A stretch of 64,000 nucleotides of DNA from Alviniconcha marisindica (Eukaryota > Mollusca > Gastropoda > Provannidae), in NCBI GenBank assembly GCA_018857735.1, contig JABMCL010000190.1, forward strand, positions 157,501-221,500, in the 5' to 3' direction. How positions within the stretch are numbered: position 1 is the first letter of the stretch; each line of letters opens with the position of its first letter. The notes under the pieces are model-generated. The model worked only from the letters and a program-made list of their open reading frames with translations. It searched no databases and was not told the origin of the DNA. Below, piece after piece: positions 1 through 12,419 of the stretch. The translations under genes were made by a program, and so were the position numbers.

Positions 1-394
1 GGTAAGGGCCCCCCCCCCCCCTCCGCCCCCCCCTTTTTGTTGTTGTTGTTGTTGTTTTAAACGACAAACGATGCTGAATGGAAATGTACTTATCAAGTTG
101 CGGTTGTAAATGTATCTTGTTTTAGAACGATATATCAGTCATCCTTGTTTCATTTTTTAAAGTTTTTTAGTTTTGTTTTTGTTAGTTTGTTTGTTTGTTT
201 TGGTTGTTGTTGTTTTGTATGTCCGGTCTTGAATAAAAATTGGTTCTTTCTTATGCCTGTGCACACCTGTGTCGCGGAGTGTGCCTGGTATGGAAGGTAT
301 ATATGCCCCTGGGGGGCAACCTACTTTTTTTCTCCGTCCCTAATAAGCCGTATGGTTTCTGTGGACGTTAAGCACCATGTTTACGTATTCCTCT

Positions 395-475
395 TTTTTT
401 GTGTGAGCCAGTTTGGCCTAGCTGGTAAGCAGAGGGATCTCGGTTCGAATCCGCTTCGGCTCTCCTCTTCAAAAA
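395..475 (+). mobile_element. tRNA-derived SINE head
   Basis: Contains an A-box-like tggcctagctgg and a B-box ggttcgaatcc at tRNA spacing, but cannot fold into a full tRNA. A short segment beside it (cgtccctaataagcc, 334-381) recurs at 652-697. Confidence 0.55.
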
Positions 476-779
476 TTGTGGTCTGTGGACGCTGTCTTGT
501 GACTTTGTCCCTCACAATTAATGAAACATTAAAATGGCTCTCATCACTGCCCATTTTAATGCAGGAGTCATTCTGGTGGTGACAGTGTAGCGATAGGTAT
601 AATAGTCTCCATCTTCCCCCCCACCTCCATAACCCTTTCCCCCCTTCTCCCCGTCCCTAATAAGCCTTACGGTTTCTGAGGACGTTAAGCACAATGTTTA
701 CTTATTTCCTCTCTCTTTTTTTTTTCTCTCTCTCTCTCTCTTCTCTTTGCTTTTTGTTTTAGTTTTTTGTTGTTGAGGA

Positions 780-1212
780 TGTACCTCTTGTGGAGTTATG
801 TACCCTGTATTTACACTCATGCCAGGTGAGAGTTACCGTAGGCGACTCGGGTCTTTGTTGCTGTGTTTGTGTGACGTCTTTCGAGTGCTAATTAATTCCC
901 TTGTGCCCGTTGATTCTGAAGCTTTTCGGTAAAAAAAATTCAAGCACGTGGACTCATGTCCGCCGGCCCATACTGACGTCCGTGAGCGGAGCTTTCTCCC
1001 TTTCTCAGTTATTATTATTATTATTATTATTTTATTAATTGCTGTTTTTATTTTTACTGATGCTGTATTTGTCTATAGCCTTCTGTAATAATATTTAACT
1101 GTGAATGTCTTGGTTATTAGTAGTACTGTAGCAACGGCAGATATGTGAGTCGGCCTTTGTGCTAATATCTTCCCCGTTGAGAAATAAAGTTCAATCAATC
1201 AATCAATCAATC
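780..1212 (+). mobile_element. 3' end of a non-LTR retroelement
   Basis: Ends in gaaataaagttcaatcaatc with a (AATC)n tail at 1188-1212, the typical end of a LINE or SINE copy. No coding region is recognisable. Confidence 0.45.
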
Positions 1213-1329
1213 CCTGGCGACACGCTGATGCAGCTGCTCCGCCGTGTTTTCATCACCAATTCAGTTTTGCCGAGCAATTCTGCGCTTTCATTTCTCCCAA
1301 TCCTTTGCTGAATAAAGGGATGTTGCACT

Positions 1330-2465
1330 AACACGTCTCACCAACCATCGGCTATACACAGATTTCTATCGGTTGCACCAATCGGCTGCACTAACACGTC
1401 TCACCATGCAACCATCGGCTATACACAGATTACTATCGGTTGCACTAACACGTCTCATCATACAACCATCGGCTATACACAGATTATTATCGGCTGCACT
1501 AACACGTCTCACCATGCAACCATCGGCTATACACAGATTACTATCGGTTGCACTAACACGTCTCATCATGCAACCATCGGCTATACACAGATTACTATCG
1601 GCTGCACTAACACGTCTCATCATGCAACCATCGGCTATACACAGATTACTATCGGTTGCACTAACACGTCTCATCATGCAACCATCGGCTATACACAGAT
1701 TACTATCGGCTGCACTAACACGTCTCATCATGCAACCATCGGCTATACACAGATTATTATCGGCTGCACTAACACGTCTCATCATGCAACCATCGGCTAT
1801 ACACAGATTACTATCGGTTCTAACACGTCTCACCAACCATCGGCTATACACAGATTTCTATCGGTTGCACCAATCGGCTGCACTCACACAGGTCTCACCA
1901 ACCATCGGCTATACACAGATTATATCGGCTGCACTAACACGTCTCATCTGCAACCATCGGCTATACACAGATTACTATCGGCTGCACTAACAGTCTCACC
2001 AACCATCGGCTATACACAGATTCTATCGGTTGCACCAATCGGCTGCACTCACACAGTCTCACCAACCATCGGCTATACACAGATTTCTATCGGTTGCACC
2101 AATCGGCTGCACTCACACAGGTCTCACCAACCATCGGCTATACACAGATTACTATCGGTTGCACCAATCGGCTGCACTCACACAGGTCTCACCAACCATC
2201 GGCTATACACAGATTACTATCGGTTGCACCAATCGGCTGCACTCACACAGGTCTCACCAACCATCGGCTATACACAGATTACTATCGGTTGCACCAATCG
2301 GCTGCACTCACACAGGTCTCACCAACCATCGGCTATACACAGATTACTATCGGTTGCACCAATCGGCTGCACTCACACAGGTCTCACCAACCATCGGCTA
2401 AACACAGATTACTATCGGTTGCACCAATCGGCTGCGCTAACATATTACTGTCGAAGGAATGAGTG
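1330..2465. repeat. satellite array, 54-bp then 65-bp units
   Basis: From 1330 to about 1830 the unit is 54 bp (cggttgcactaacacg...ctatacacagatt), with alternating cggTtg and cggCtg versions for several copies, that is, a 108-bp higher-order unit. From about 1850 to 2450 a 65-bp unit predominates that carries an extra gcaccaatcggctgc segment. Long frames here are by-products of the periodicity. Confidence 0.95.
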
Positions 2466-2490
2466 AACAACTGCTGGTGAGGTTGACAAA

Positions 2491-2719
2491 ATAGAACAGC
2501 TCTATATAAATGTACTCACCTATACGACGAAACACAAGAAACAATTAAACACAAGCGCTTTCGACAGAGAGTCTTCGTCGGGTGTAAGAAGAGAGAAAAC
2601 AACAAAAGAAGAAGAAAGTAAAAAAAGAAGACAGACAAGGAGTTGATGTAAAATAATGTTAAGAATGTATCTTGTGTTTCGTCGTATAGGTGAGTACATT
2701 TCTCTAGAGCTGTTCTATA
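2491..2719. mobile_element. MITE-like element with about 48-bp terminal inverted repeats
   Basis: The left end (atagaacagctct...tgtactcacctatacgacg) and the right end (cgtcgtataggtgagtaca...agagctgttctat) are inverted copies, with an internal purine-rich region and no coding capacity. It sits between the 65-bp and the 42-bp satellite arrays, as if inserted into one array. Confidence 0.75.
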
Positions 2720-3240
2720 TTACTATCGGTTGCACCAATCGGCTGCGCTAACATAATTTTATTACTGTCGGTTGCACCAATCGGCTGCGCTAACATAATT
2801 TTATTACTGTCGGTTGCACCAATCGGCTGCGCTAACATAATTTTATTACTATCGGTTGCACCAATCGGCTGCGCTAACATAATTTTATTACTGTCGGTTG
2901 CACCAATCGGCTGCGCTAACATATTGCTATCGGTTGCACCAATCGGCTGCGCTAACATATTGCTATCGGCTGCACCAATCGGCTGCGCTAACATATTGCT
3001 ATCGGTTGCACCAATCGGCTGCGCTAACATAATTTTATTACTGTCAGTTGCACCAATCGGCTGCGCTAACATAATTTTATTACTATCGATTGCACCAATC
3101 GGCTGCGCTAAAATATTACTATCGGCTGCACCAACATATTACTATCCGTTGCACTAACTAACCAAGACATTACCATCGGCTGCACCAATTGACATATTAC
3201 TATCGGTTGCAATATTACTATCACTTGCACTGACATATTA
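2720..3240. repeat. satellite array, 42-bp unit
   Basis: Unit cggttgcaccaatcggctgc followed by gctaacataattttattact, with shorter 27-bp variants lacking the aatttta segment and decaying copies after 3100. The core is shared with the 65-bp unit on the other side of the inserted element. Confidence 0.9.
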
Positions 3241-3685
3241 CCATCCGGGTTGCACTAACCATGAGTAACAGATTACTGATTTTGTTAATTCATATTCGGG
3301 TAACTTTGTTGTTGTTTTTATCATGAAAAGGGTTTCCTTTCTTCTCAGTTTCAGTTTCAAGCCTACGTGTTGTATACATGTGCAGAGCCCCGTGGCATAG
3401 GCACAGGAGAAAAAGTCAGCAGATAGGCTACACAAAGGGCCTCTTTGAGTTCAAATATTTACGTTGAGTTCAAACGTACTGTTATTAACGAAACTATCCA
3501 CCACGCAGGCGCTCGCTCAAATTCCCACGTTCGTATAGACACATGTATACACACGCGTATGGAGAATACTGTGCCACAGGTATAGGAAAGAAAGTCATAT
3601 AGTGAGGGCTTCTTACTTTGCATGTACTATGGTGTTAGCGAAACTGTATCAGACACGCTCTCACGCTCGCGCGCACACACACACA

Positions 3686-3736
3686 CTCACACACACACAT
3701 TCTCTCTCTTTCACACACACACAAACATGGCAGCCC

Positions 3737-3788
<52 letters not shown>

Positions 3789-3809
3789 GCGCGTGCACGC
3801 GCGCGCGCG
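3686..3809. repeat. (AC)n / (GC)n microsatellite
   Basis: Interrupted AC dinucleotide tract ending in an alternating GC/GT tract, a potential Z-DNA former. Confidence 0.95.
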
Positions 3810-3879
3810 GACAAACATCAGAGTTAGGCCAGACATAGTTTAGTTCCCTGATTTAATCAAATGCATGTCATGGTCATAC

Positions 3880-4010
3880 ACAGTTTGCATTCAATTCCAT
3901 CATTCTTAAAAGATCGATTCACTAAAGACACATAGACAAGACCGTTTGCATTCAATTCCATCATCTAAAAAAAAAAAAAAATCAATTCTGTAAAGACACA
4001 TGCACATGAT
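3880..4010. repeat. two-copy direct repeat
   Basis: The segment gtttgcattcaattccatca...aaagacacat occurs twice in tandem, with a poly(A) tract in the second copy. Confidence 0.7.
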
Positions 4011-4122
4011 AGTATAACTTTTATTTACAGTTAATAAAATTAATAACATCTGCAAAATCTGCACATTTATCATCCATTAAAGGCTTATAGACAACAGCAT
4101 TTTCTCTCTCACACAAAAATAT

Positions 4123-4124
<2 letters not shown>

Positions 4125-4174
<50 letters not shown>
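4125..4174. repeat. (AC)n microsatellite
   Basis: Uninterrupted AC dinucleotide run of about 50 bp. Confidence 0.95.
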
Positions 4175-4175
<1 letters not shown>

Positions 4176-4454
4176 CTATCCAGTTTCTGCTCTATTCACG
4201 ACAATCATGGATTCAGAAACAAAAGGCGTAACAAAAAACAAAAAAACTAAAAATAGTGCACATGGAAGCCGATCATCATATTCATAAAAAAAGAGAAGCA
4301 AGCAAACAAAAACCATGCAACACGACCGACACTCGAGCGTTCCACTCGATTCCCCACACAACTGCAGTCAATAGCATGCCGTCACAATCTGATGTGGTTT
4401 GTTCCACTGAGATTTGCTTTCCCAATCCTAAATGCAACTTCCCCCGGCAAAACC

Positions 4455-4605
4455 ATGCAAAGGAAAATATGTATACGGTTGCCGGTTACTTGCTTTTGCA
4501 CTTGTATTTGTATTGCTAAATCTTAAACGATGCATACGGTTCAGTGCCGGTTACTTGCTTTTGCACTTGTCTTTGTCTTCTTAAATCGTAAACGACCTCA
4601 TTCTT
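4455..4605. repeat. two-copy tandem repeat
   Basis: The segment containing gccggttacttgcttttgca and cttgt(a/c)tttgt occurs twice about 70 bp apart. Confidence 0.75.
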
Positions 4606-5234
4606 GCCCTCGAAGTTTGTCAAGTATACAAAGTATACTCAACACACTATTTTTATGTTGTTGTTTTTTAATGGACAAAAATCTGTTTTCATGCTCAGTG
4701 AAGCTTACTGCAAGACGGTGGGGGGGTGGGGGGGTGGTGGGGGGTGGGGGGGGGGGGGGGGGGGGTTAGAAAAAGAAGGGATAAAAACACCATCCTCATT
4801 TTTGTTCAATAACCGAGTGAATGGGCACTTAGATGTAAAAAAAAAAGCTCTCATTTACATGCCACCACATTGAAAATTAGGCAACATTAAAAAAAAAAAA
4901 AATGTTTTACCGCTTCCAATTTTATCAATTAAAATACGTACAAACACACACACACGCACGCACACACACGCACGCACACACACCGATTTTCTATTCCCCA
5001 GCCCAAAAGGGATCTTTACCTCCAGGATGATTGAGGAAGTCTGAAAGTAAATCACCCGTTTGACAAGAAGGCAGTCTTTTGTGGGGCGTCGCAACATCAC
5101 GTAAAGGAAACCAACTAGTGTTACTTAACACATTCGCTGGAATCACCCCACCCCACCCTCTCAAATGGCTGCGACTTGTAGAGGTAAGGGAAAGCAGGGG
5201 TAAGGAATGTCGGGCAGGAAGAGGAGAGGGAGGT

Positions 5235-5400
5235 GGGCTAAAGGTGGTGATGGTGGCTTTGAAGCTGGGCTAAAGGTGGTGATGGTGGCTTTGAAGTTGG
5301 GCTAAAGGTGGTGATGGTGGCTTTGAAGTTGGGCTAAAGGTGGTGATGGTGGCTTTGAAGTTGGGCTAAAGGTGGTGATGGTGGCTTTGAAGAGACTGGC
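5235..5400. repeat. 32-bp minisatellite, five copies
   Basis: Unit gctaaaggtggtgatggtgg followed by ctttgaag.tgg, repeated every 32 bp. It lies in the 3' flank of sdk. Confidence 0.9.
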
Positions 5401-7544
5401 TCTGACAGATCCACACTCACCCACCCACTTCCCCTATTTTCTTCTTTTTTTTCTTTTCTTTTTTCTTGTTGTTTTTGGGTATATGTTTTTAAGATTTTGG
5501 ATGCAGCCGTTTTCTCCTCTAGCTGCCGATGTCTCAATTTATGGCCGAGAACATGCACAACAAAATCCTCACGGTCGGAGACTCTTAAATCAGTCACCTG
5601 CGCATATTTATCTATGTAATCTTTTACCTAAAGTTCTATCAGCAACATTACTTATTAATGAACCACCCAGAGTTCCTATGAGAGATTTTTTTTATTTATT
5701 TTTTAAATTCTGCATACAGAAAGAGGAAAGGCACAAGTATGATATGTATTACCGGTTTATGCTAGATAAACAGATCTTAGACTGACAAGTGTCAAAACTC
5801 TTAAATTATATGTATATATAGGAATGTATTAGTTACTTTAAAAAAATATCAATTGCTCCCAAAGAGAGCTGACTGGAAATGGTTTTCGAATGTGAAATCA
5901 CAACGAAATCAAAATACGACCAAAGCACACAAAACTGTCAACACTTAACATTTTTCACAGCTGTCTTATGTCGACAAAACTGTTCAACTAAAACATCCTG
6001 TATTTTGATCTTTTCTTCAAGATGCTGGCAATTAATCATCTCTGCTCGAGATTTTAACAAAAATAACAACAAAACGACATGTATTTATAGAAACAATTCT
6101 ACACATACATGCATGTGTGTAGTATTTGCAATGTCCATTTGTTGTTCACTTAATTTATCTGGTTTAGTCAATCAAAAGATTCTGAAGATGGAAAAATTAA
6201 GCAGTCATCAAACCCACACTTAAAGATTTTCTCTACAAGGTTGTTGAGGCTGGACTGAAAGAATAATTAAAACATCAGCCGAGAAATCCCCTTGAAACAT
6301 GGTTTTCATCTGGTTACTGCATGGCTGTTAACAAAAACCAAAGCAAACAAACAAAAATGTAGTTTTGAATAAAGAGGCACACGCACACAGATGTACACAG
6401 TATAATAATAATTCAAGTATGCCCAAAAGAGTCTCATCCATGTGGTTTAACACTGTCATATAAATATGGTCTAATTTGTAGGACTACAGTATGCATTTTA
6501 GAATGCAGCACAGTGAGAAAGGAGGAAGACAAAAAATAGCCACCATTGCAGGTATAATAGTTTCTGATTAGGCCTAATCTTTTTTCACACACGATTATCT
6601 TTCTGCCTGCAATTCATATGGGTTAAGTGCAACATGCGTAGCTTAAAACTCTGAATAAGTGACTCATATCTGGGTTCAGTCACAAAATAATCTAAACTGA
6701 CTGAAAATAAAATTACCATCACTGAAAAATCATATTCATTGACTAAATCATCTAATGATCTATGTTTTCACAATGACCCACTGAAGGCATGTATTTATTG
6801 CTCAAAGTGCTCAAAGAAACAGTTCTAGTGCATTTTTATGTGTGTTGTGGCAGTTGTACGCATAGTTGTGAGGGTTAACATAGATCAAAGCAGCAGGATC
6901 TGTGCAGTTTGAAAGTAGGTGCAAACTGTCTTGAACAGCAAAGGGGGTTCACAGCTTAAGAAGCCAACAAAAACATCTGGTCCTCACAACTGACAGCTTG
7001 TGCTGAAGAAACCCTCAAAGCCAAAGCTTGCCAGCTAACTCACACTACCAAATTTCTTAAAACTTTCTCTACATCTACTTCCGTACTAGCACTACATCAA
7101 CAATTTAAATTAGTGTGGCAGTATTTCGCTAGTTTGTAAGCACATACCAAAAATGTGGCTATGCATAAACAACAAAGCGTATGCACAGCAGAAGAATATT
7201 TCAAAAAACAACAGTAAAACAAAAAATACAAAACAACCAAAGTTTGGGAGTTCAGATGACTAAGAAGACCCTTTCACTTCCAGCGTCTGAACTAAACTGC
7301 AAACACTACAGAATACAAACACAAAGAGGTTAACTGATTTCAATTTGTACTGTGGATTACAACTTCAAAAAAAAAATGAAAAAAACCATCACAAATAGAA
7401 ACTCTTTCATTGTGTCTTTCTGTTCAACATGTGACTAGATTTTAAAAGTAATCATGCACAAATTTCAAGACAGTGGAATACATTCATTCCCATCAATCAT
7501 AATCAGTGATCTTGGTCTTGGTACACTGTGGACAACAGGGATGC

Positions 7545-7685
7545 AGGGTGGGGGGTGGGGGGTGAGGGGGTTCTAATGCAATGCTGGGGAAACCTTTGAG
7601 AGATGGGGTGAAGCACAAGAATTTTATATACAGGCTTTTCCAAGCACATGGATACCATCTTAAACTGAACTGAAAGAGGGTATGC
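7545..7685 (+). mobile_element. dispersed repeat with (GAACT) tail, copy 1
   Basis: Shares gggaaacctttgagagatggggtg and gataccatctt.aactgaact (shortened here) with copies at 19870-20042 (+) and 42433-42620 (-). The short tandem CTGAA tail suggests a SINE-like element. Confidence 0.6.
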
Positions 7686-8489
7686 AAAGGACAGCTTAGA
7701 TCTTAAGGGACCAACTGCTCCTTTTAATGCTTAAATTCAAATTTGTCCCCAAATCTGCCCTGCTATGTTCTACAGTTGACAGTGGACTTCTGATCCAATC
7801 AGAAAATTTACAAATTATCTAACAGATTGCTATGCTAAGAGGGGTAGAATTCTTACAGCCAGTGTTACAATAAACAATTTAACATCTCCCCTTCTTTTGT
7901 TTTTTCTTGCTATATTAGTATATATATATATTTATTTTTTATATCTGATCTGCTTGACCAAAATGCAAAACATTATCATTATTATATTTTGTGGGGGCAC
8001 AGAATATGGCTTTTTACTGTCAAGAAAACAAAAAGCCATTTCTTCAGATCCAAACAGCATCCAACATCAATGGTGTATTTACACATTCTGGTGCATCATG
8101 TTCATCAATATGCACATCAATGACCATTAACAAATCAACAATATTTTACACTGCCATATAAACAAACAACATAGGTAGGATCTACTGTTTTCTGCAGGTA
8201 TCAAACACACGCACAAATGCACGCACACACACACACACACACACACTACTTGCACAGTGCATAAATTCAGGGAAATATTTTTCTAGAAACAGCTGACAAA
8301 ATTTTCACAGGAACTGGTTAAGTGGCGACGGTACACAGCTGTACAATTTGGTAGTGAGCAGCAGGGTGAGATCATGATAATAATGTTGATGTTAGGATGG
8401 CAACAGACAGAATGCTGAGTGATGGGGCGGGGACAGCAAACAGCAAACCCCAAGCACTGGTTTACAACATCTTCCTCCAACTGCTGCCG

Positions 8490-8775
8490 TGACTGGTTTC
8501 ACCACAGGTCTGTTAGCTAACTCAGTAACTGGTAGTTTGTAACTGGTGCTCAAATAGCAGTAAATTTGAAACAGACAACTCAAATTATATCATGTGTTTT
8601 GTCAGCTAAGTCAGTAGCTGATAGTTTTTAACTGGTACTCAAACAGCAGTAAATTTGAAACAGACAACTCAAATTATATCATGTGTTTTGTCAGCTAAGT
8701 CAGTAGCTGGTAGTTTTTAACTGGTGCTCAAACAGCGGTAAGTTTGAAACAGACAACTCAAATTATATTAGGTGT
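8490..8775. repeat. 89-bp tandem repeat, three copies
   Basis: Unit gtcagctaagtcagtagctg... through caaattatatcatgtgtttt, repeated at 89-bp spacing with few changes. Confidence 0.9.
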
Positions 8776-9064
8776 TTCTTTTATTTATAACCATCTATGT
8801 TGCTTATGGCAATAAAAGCAAAACTGTTTGAATCGAGGCAGATCTCATTTTTTACACAGGGCGGATGCACCCGATGTTTATGTGTGTGCTTCAGTGCTAT
8901 GCTGCTTTCACAGTCTTATTGGTACCCAAACCTTTCAGAGGGTGCTGACAGCGTTGCGTGGACAGATGCGTGGAGAAAAGGATTGCCCCTTCAGTGATGT
9001 GACCGATTCTGGCAGAGTCTGAAGGAAGGTGCCGGAAAGCAAGGCTTGTAGTGTGAGCAAAAAG

Positions 9065-9300
9065 TTAACCCTTTCCCTGCCCTTGTGACATCATATGACA
9101 TGTTCATGGCAAAGGTTTTCCTATCTGCCAGATAGATGTTATGGGACATCCTGCTGGAATTACTAAGTTCTGTTCATGTGTGGTCAGGGGAGATAGAGTT
9201 CCAGAAAATTAACATTTCTGGTTTGCTTAACCTGCATGCAAGACTCTTCTTGGAAGGGACTGCATCAGCAGCATGCAGTCTTTGGCAAGGAAAGGGTTAA
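9065..9300. mobile_element. piggyBac-like MITE with TTAA target duplication
   Basis: The ends are TTAA-CCCTTTCCCTGCC at 9065 and its inverted form GGCAAGGAAAGGG-TTAA ending at 9300; 12 of 13 end bases match. TTAA duplication and CCC-starting inverted repeats are the hallmark of piggyBac-family elements. The interior (about 230 bp) is non-coding. Confidence 0.75.
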
Positions 9301-10197
9301 TGCATGGTTTTGTCACACGGGTTTCATCCCCCAGCACCAGTCAGTGTATCTCTTCAACGATGGAGCAAAATGAGCAAATGTGTTGATGTTACAGCTCAGT
9401 AAAATATTTCTTGCTCCTGTCATATTAATGCTGAATCACAGTTATTGTGCTGCTGTGGGAGCCTGTGCTAGCGATACAAACATTGTATAAAACAAAGCAA
9501 AAGGTCAGAGTAGTTTAAATCCACACACAAGCCATCTGCTGTGTGATTTTAGATTTAACCAGCCTGGTTGACATTCAGTTCCTCATAAACACGGGCATTT
9601 TGTTTTGTGCTTTTGAACAAATCAGTGTTTCAAGCTTCAACCATTATCCACAATTAAGGAATTTAAAATGCTAAATTAGTAAATATCAGATTCCATTGTG
9701 AATTTCACAGAATCAACTGTAAATTTCACAAATACCTTTGTGTAAAATAATGACACCATACTCCAAACCAGTCTCAATTTTCTCGTGGCAAGGCAGCATA
9801 AATGCTATACTAAAAATCATACCAAACTTTCAAACACAGTTGCTGATGCTGCAACTCATGTCATACTGGCTTCTGGTCAAAAGAAGAGACTTGCCAAAGG
9901 ACCTTCATGTTCAATTCACAAGCATACAAAATCAAAAAGGTAAAAAATGCATTATCTGTATCAGACAGTTTACATCTTATTTAGTTATTATTACATTTGA
10001 CTTTCATTAGTTTCAAGTCAAAACAAATATTCTAAAAAAATAGAGCTTTGGTTTGAGTTTGATATGTCATAATTAAAACTGTAGGAATGAAACTTGTTTC
10101 ACAAACATTGAGAGGAAAACAATGCAGCATGTAATCATATTTTTAATAAACAGTAAAGATGACAACAAAAAATAAAGGAATGAGAAGGCCAAAAAAG

Positions 10198-10232
10198 CAA
10201 CACACACATGCACACCTGTGTGTGTGCGCGTG

Positions 10233-10266
<34 letters not shown>

Positions 10267-10290
10267 CACACACACATGCACACACACACA
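10198..10290. repeat. (AC)n microsatellite with an inverted GT start
   Basis: Contains cacacctgtgtgtgtgcgcg and then AC runs, so the left part can fold back on the AC tract. Confidence 0.9.
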
Positions 10291-11204
10291 AATGCTGTAA
10301 GCATAATACATATCAATCAGTATTTACTGTTCCCCTCCTAGACAGGAAAGAGATCTTGTTTTTGTAACTGCTGCTGTTGACTAAATTCAATCAACAACTA
10401 GTCCCATTCAATTTGAAATAAATTTCTCTACTTTGACCCAATTTCTTTGATCAAATCACTAAAAAAACAAAACAAAAAAGGCTTCTATAGTTTACACAGC
10501 AACTCTCATAGCTAATCAAATATCAAAATCTTGATTTCAGTACATCAGTTTTAAAAACTCATGGCAGTATCATTTGACAGCATGGCTCTCAGCCCCAATT
10601 TGGTGTCACAAGCTAAATGATCAACAAGCTGTATACGTTTCCTTTCAGCGTACAGCAAATCAAACTGATCATCTTGCTGAACAGAGTTCTGGTATGTCTG
10701 AAAATTAAATCAGGACTTATAACCTCATGAATGCACAAAGACTTGATTGATACATAAAGATTTGATTAATACCAGCAGACCAGAGGCCACTAACATGAGC
10801 CTAGGGCAGATTGAGTCTTTTATCTTCAGCGTTTTGATCATAAGCTCCTCATTTCATCTTGATAACTTAATCAATACATACATATACTTCATAAGCTCCA
10901 CTCTTTTCATCTTGATAATTCATTCAATCCATAAAGACGCTGCTCACATTTGCTTCTCTCTTTCCTCTTCAAATTGACTCAGGCTCCGGAGAACACTCTG
11001 ATGTGTCGCATTTTTATGTGGCGCTATTCTCAACCGTCAAGCCAAGTCATTCGCAGACTTTGGAGATGAGTGTTCCTGCAGTGCACATTGTGTTACAGTA
11101 CAGAGTTGTTAGCAGAGTGCAGATGAACCAGCTGAGCCACACACTCAGACTGCCACACACTCAGACTCAACTCAGGGGAATTTCAGACACGCGCCACCTT
11201 CCAG

Positions 11205-11610
11205 CGGCTGCACTTGACATTTTCAAACCAGTGTGACGTCTGATAAGCAGCAAAAGTGGTTCATGGAAACCAGTCAGACAATCCTTGTAGCCAGTCAGAT
11301 ACATGGCTGTCTATACTACTACTAGTGCTAGAGCTCTACTAGCAAACACCTGGCTCCCTTCTCCATCTAGAAAACACACACACACACACACACACACATA
11401 CACACACACACACACACCACCACCACATGCACACACTCTCTCTCTGTGCTGCATAGGTTGTTGCTTTTCTGGTGGTTTTGTTTTGTTTAGAACTGATCAA
11501 ACAAAATAACAGCTGGTACATCTGACTGCCAATTTGTTTCCTGGTTCATACTTAAATTTACCAGTAAAATACTGGAAATTACGGGTTTATGTGAATCCTG
11601 ACCTTCAGAG
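11205..11610. mobile_element. dispersed element with an internal (AC)n tract, copy 1
   Basis: Matches 15830-16265 along both flanks of the microsatellite: ccagtgtgacgtc / gtcagatacatggc / tactagcaaacac before it, and ctgctgc / aacaaaataacagc / taaaatactggaaat after it. The shared flanks show that the microsatellite is part of the element. Confidence 0.7.
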
Positions 11611-12419
11611 TTCAGGTCAACTTGTGCTTTTCGGCTGCCATGCGCTAGTTCTTCATCACAGCATAATTTTTCGTGGAACTGTTATCATGAAGTGCAAAAT
11701 GCAAGATGCTAGAGCTCAACAACACAACTGTGGATATGGATAATTCAAGTCCATGACAAAACACCACTGTTTGGTCGAGCAGACAGTGGAGTGTCAAAGC
11801 ATTTTTAATGCCCGTCTGGTTCCACTGAACCTGTCAAACATCACCAACATGATGCCAATTTCTTTTGGTTCAACACCTGAGGCTAAGGATGAGATGGAGG
11901 CTTGGCATGTGGGCAGAACTTATCTGCACATCTGTTTTGGTAAGACACTTGTGGAATTCTGTGATATACTGGATCTCCACTTCAAACATGTTGCATTTAA
12001 CGTATGGTGCAGTTTCCAAGTCAAGGTATTTCACAATGTTTAGAAATCACAGTCGAATCTCCCATGAACCCTGCGTTGTGTACACTTTCAGCACAGCTAC
12101 GCAATCACAAGAACTGATCTCTTCAGCCAATGCAAGCTGCATTTGAACATATATTTTTTTGTGCTCAGATTTGTAGGTGACTCTGATAACCTAAGCTGCA
12201 GATAGGTAACTTGTATGTCTGGCTCTTCTGGATAAGTCAACCATTGACAGTCTGCCACAACTTAAGTAGACAGGGCTTGGGTCAGCCAAACAAAGTGAAT
12301 CCTGTGAAAGACATCCTTGATAATCACACTCACTGATCAGTAGGAAGCGGACAGGAGCAGAATGTGTCACAAGTCCTCTGAAATCTAAAATAATGTAATT
12401 TACGGAAGAAAGTATGGGA

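Noticed and set aside
1366..2466. Long open frames on both strands with 18-residue repeats
   Set aside because: The 54-bp unit is a multiple of three, so frames stay open in any phase; there is no gene context.
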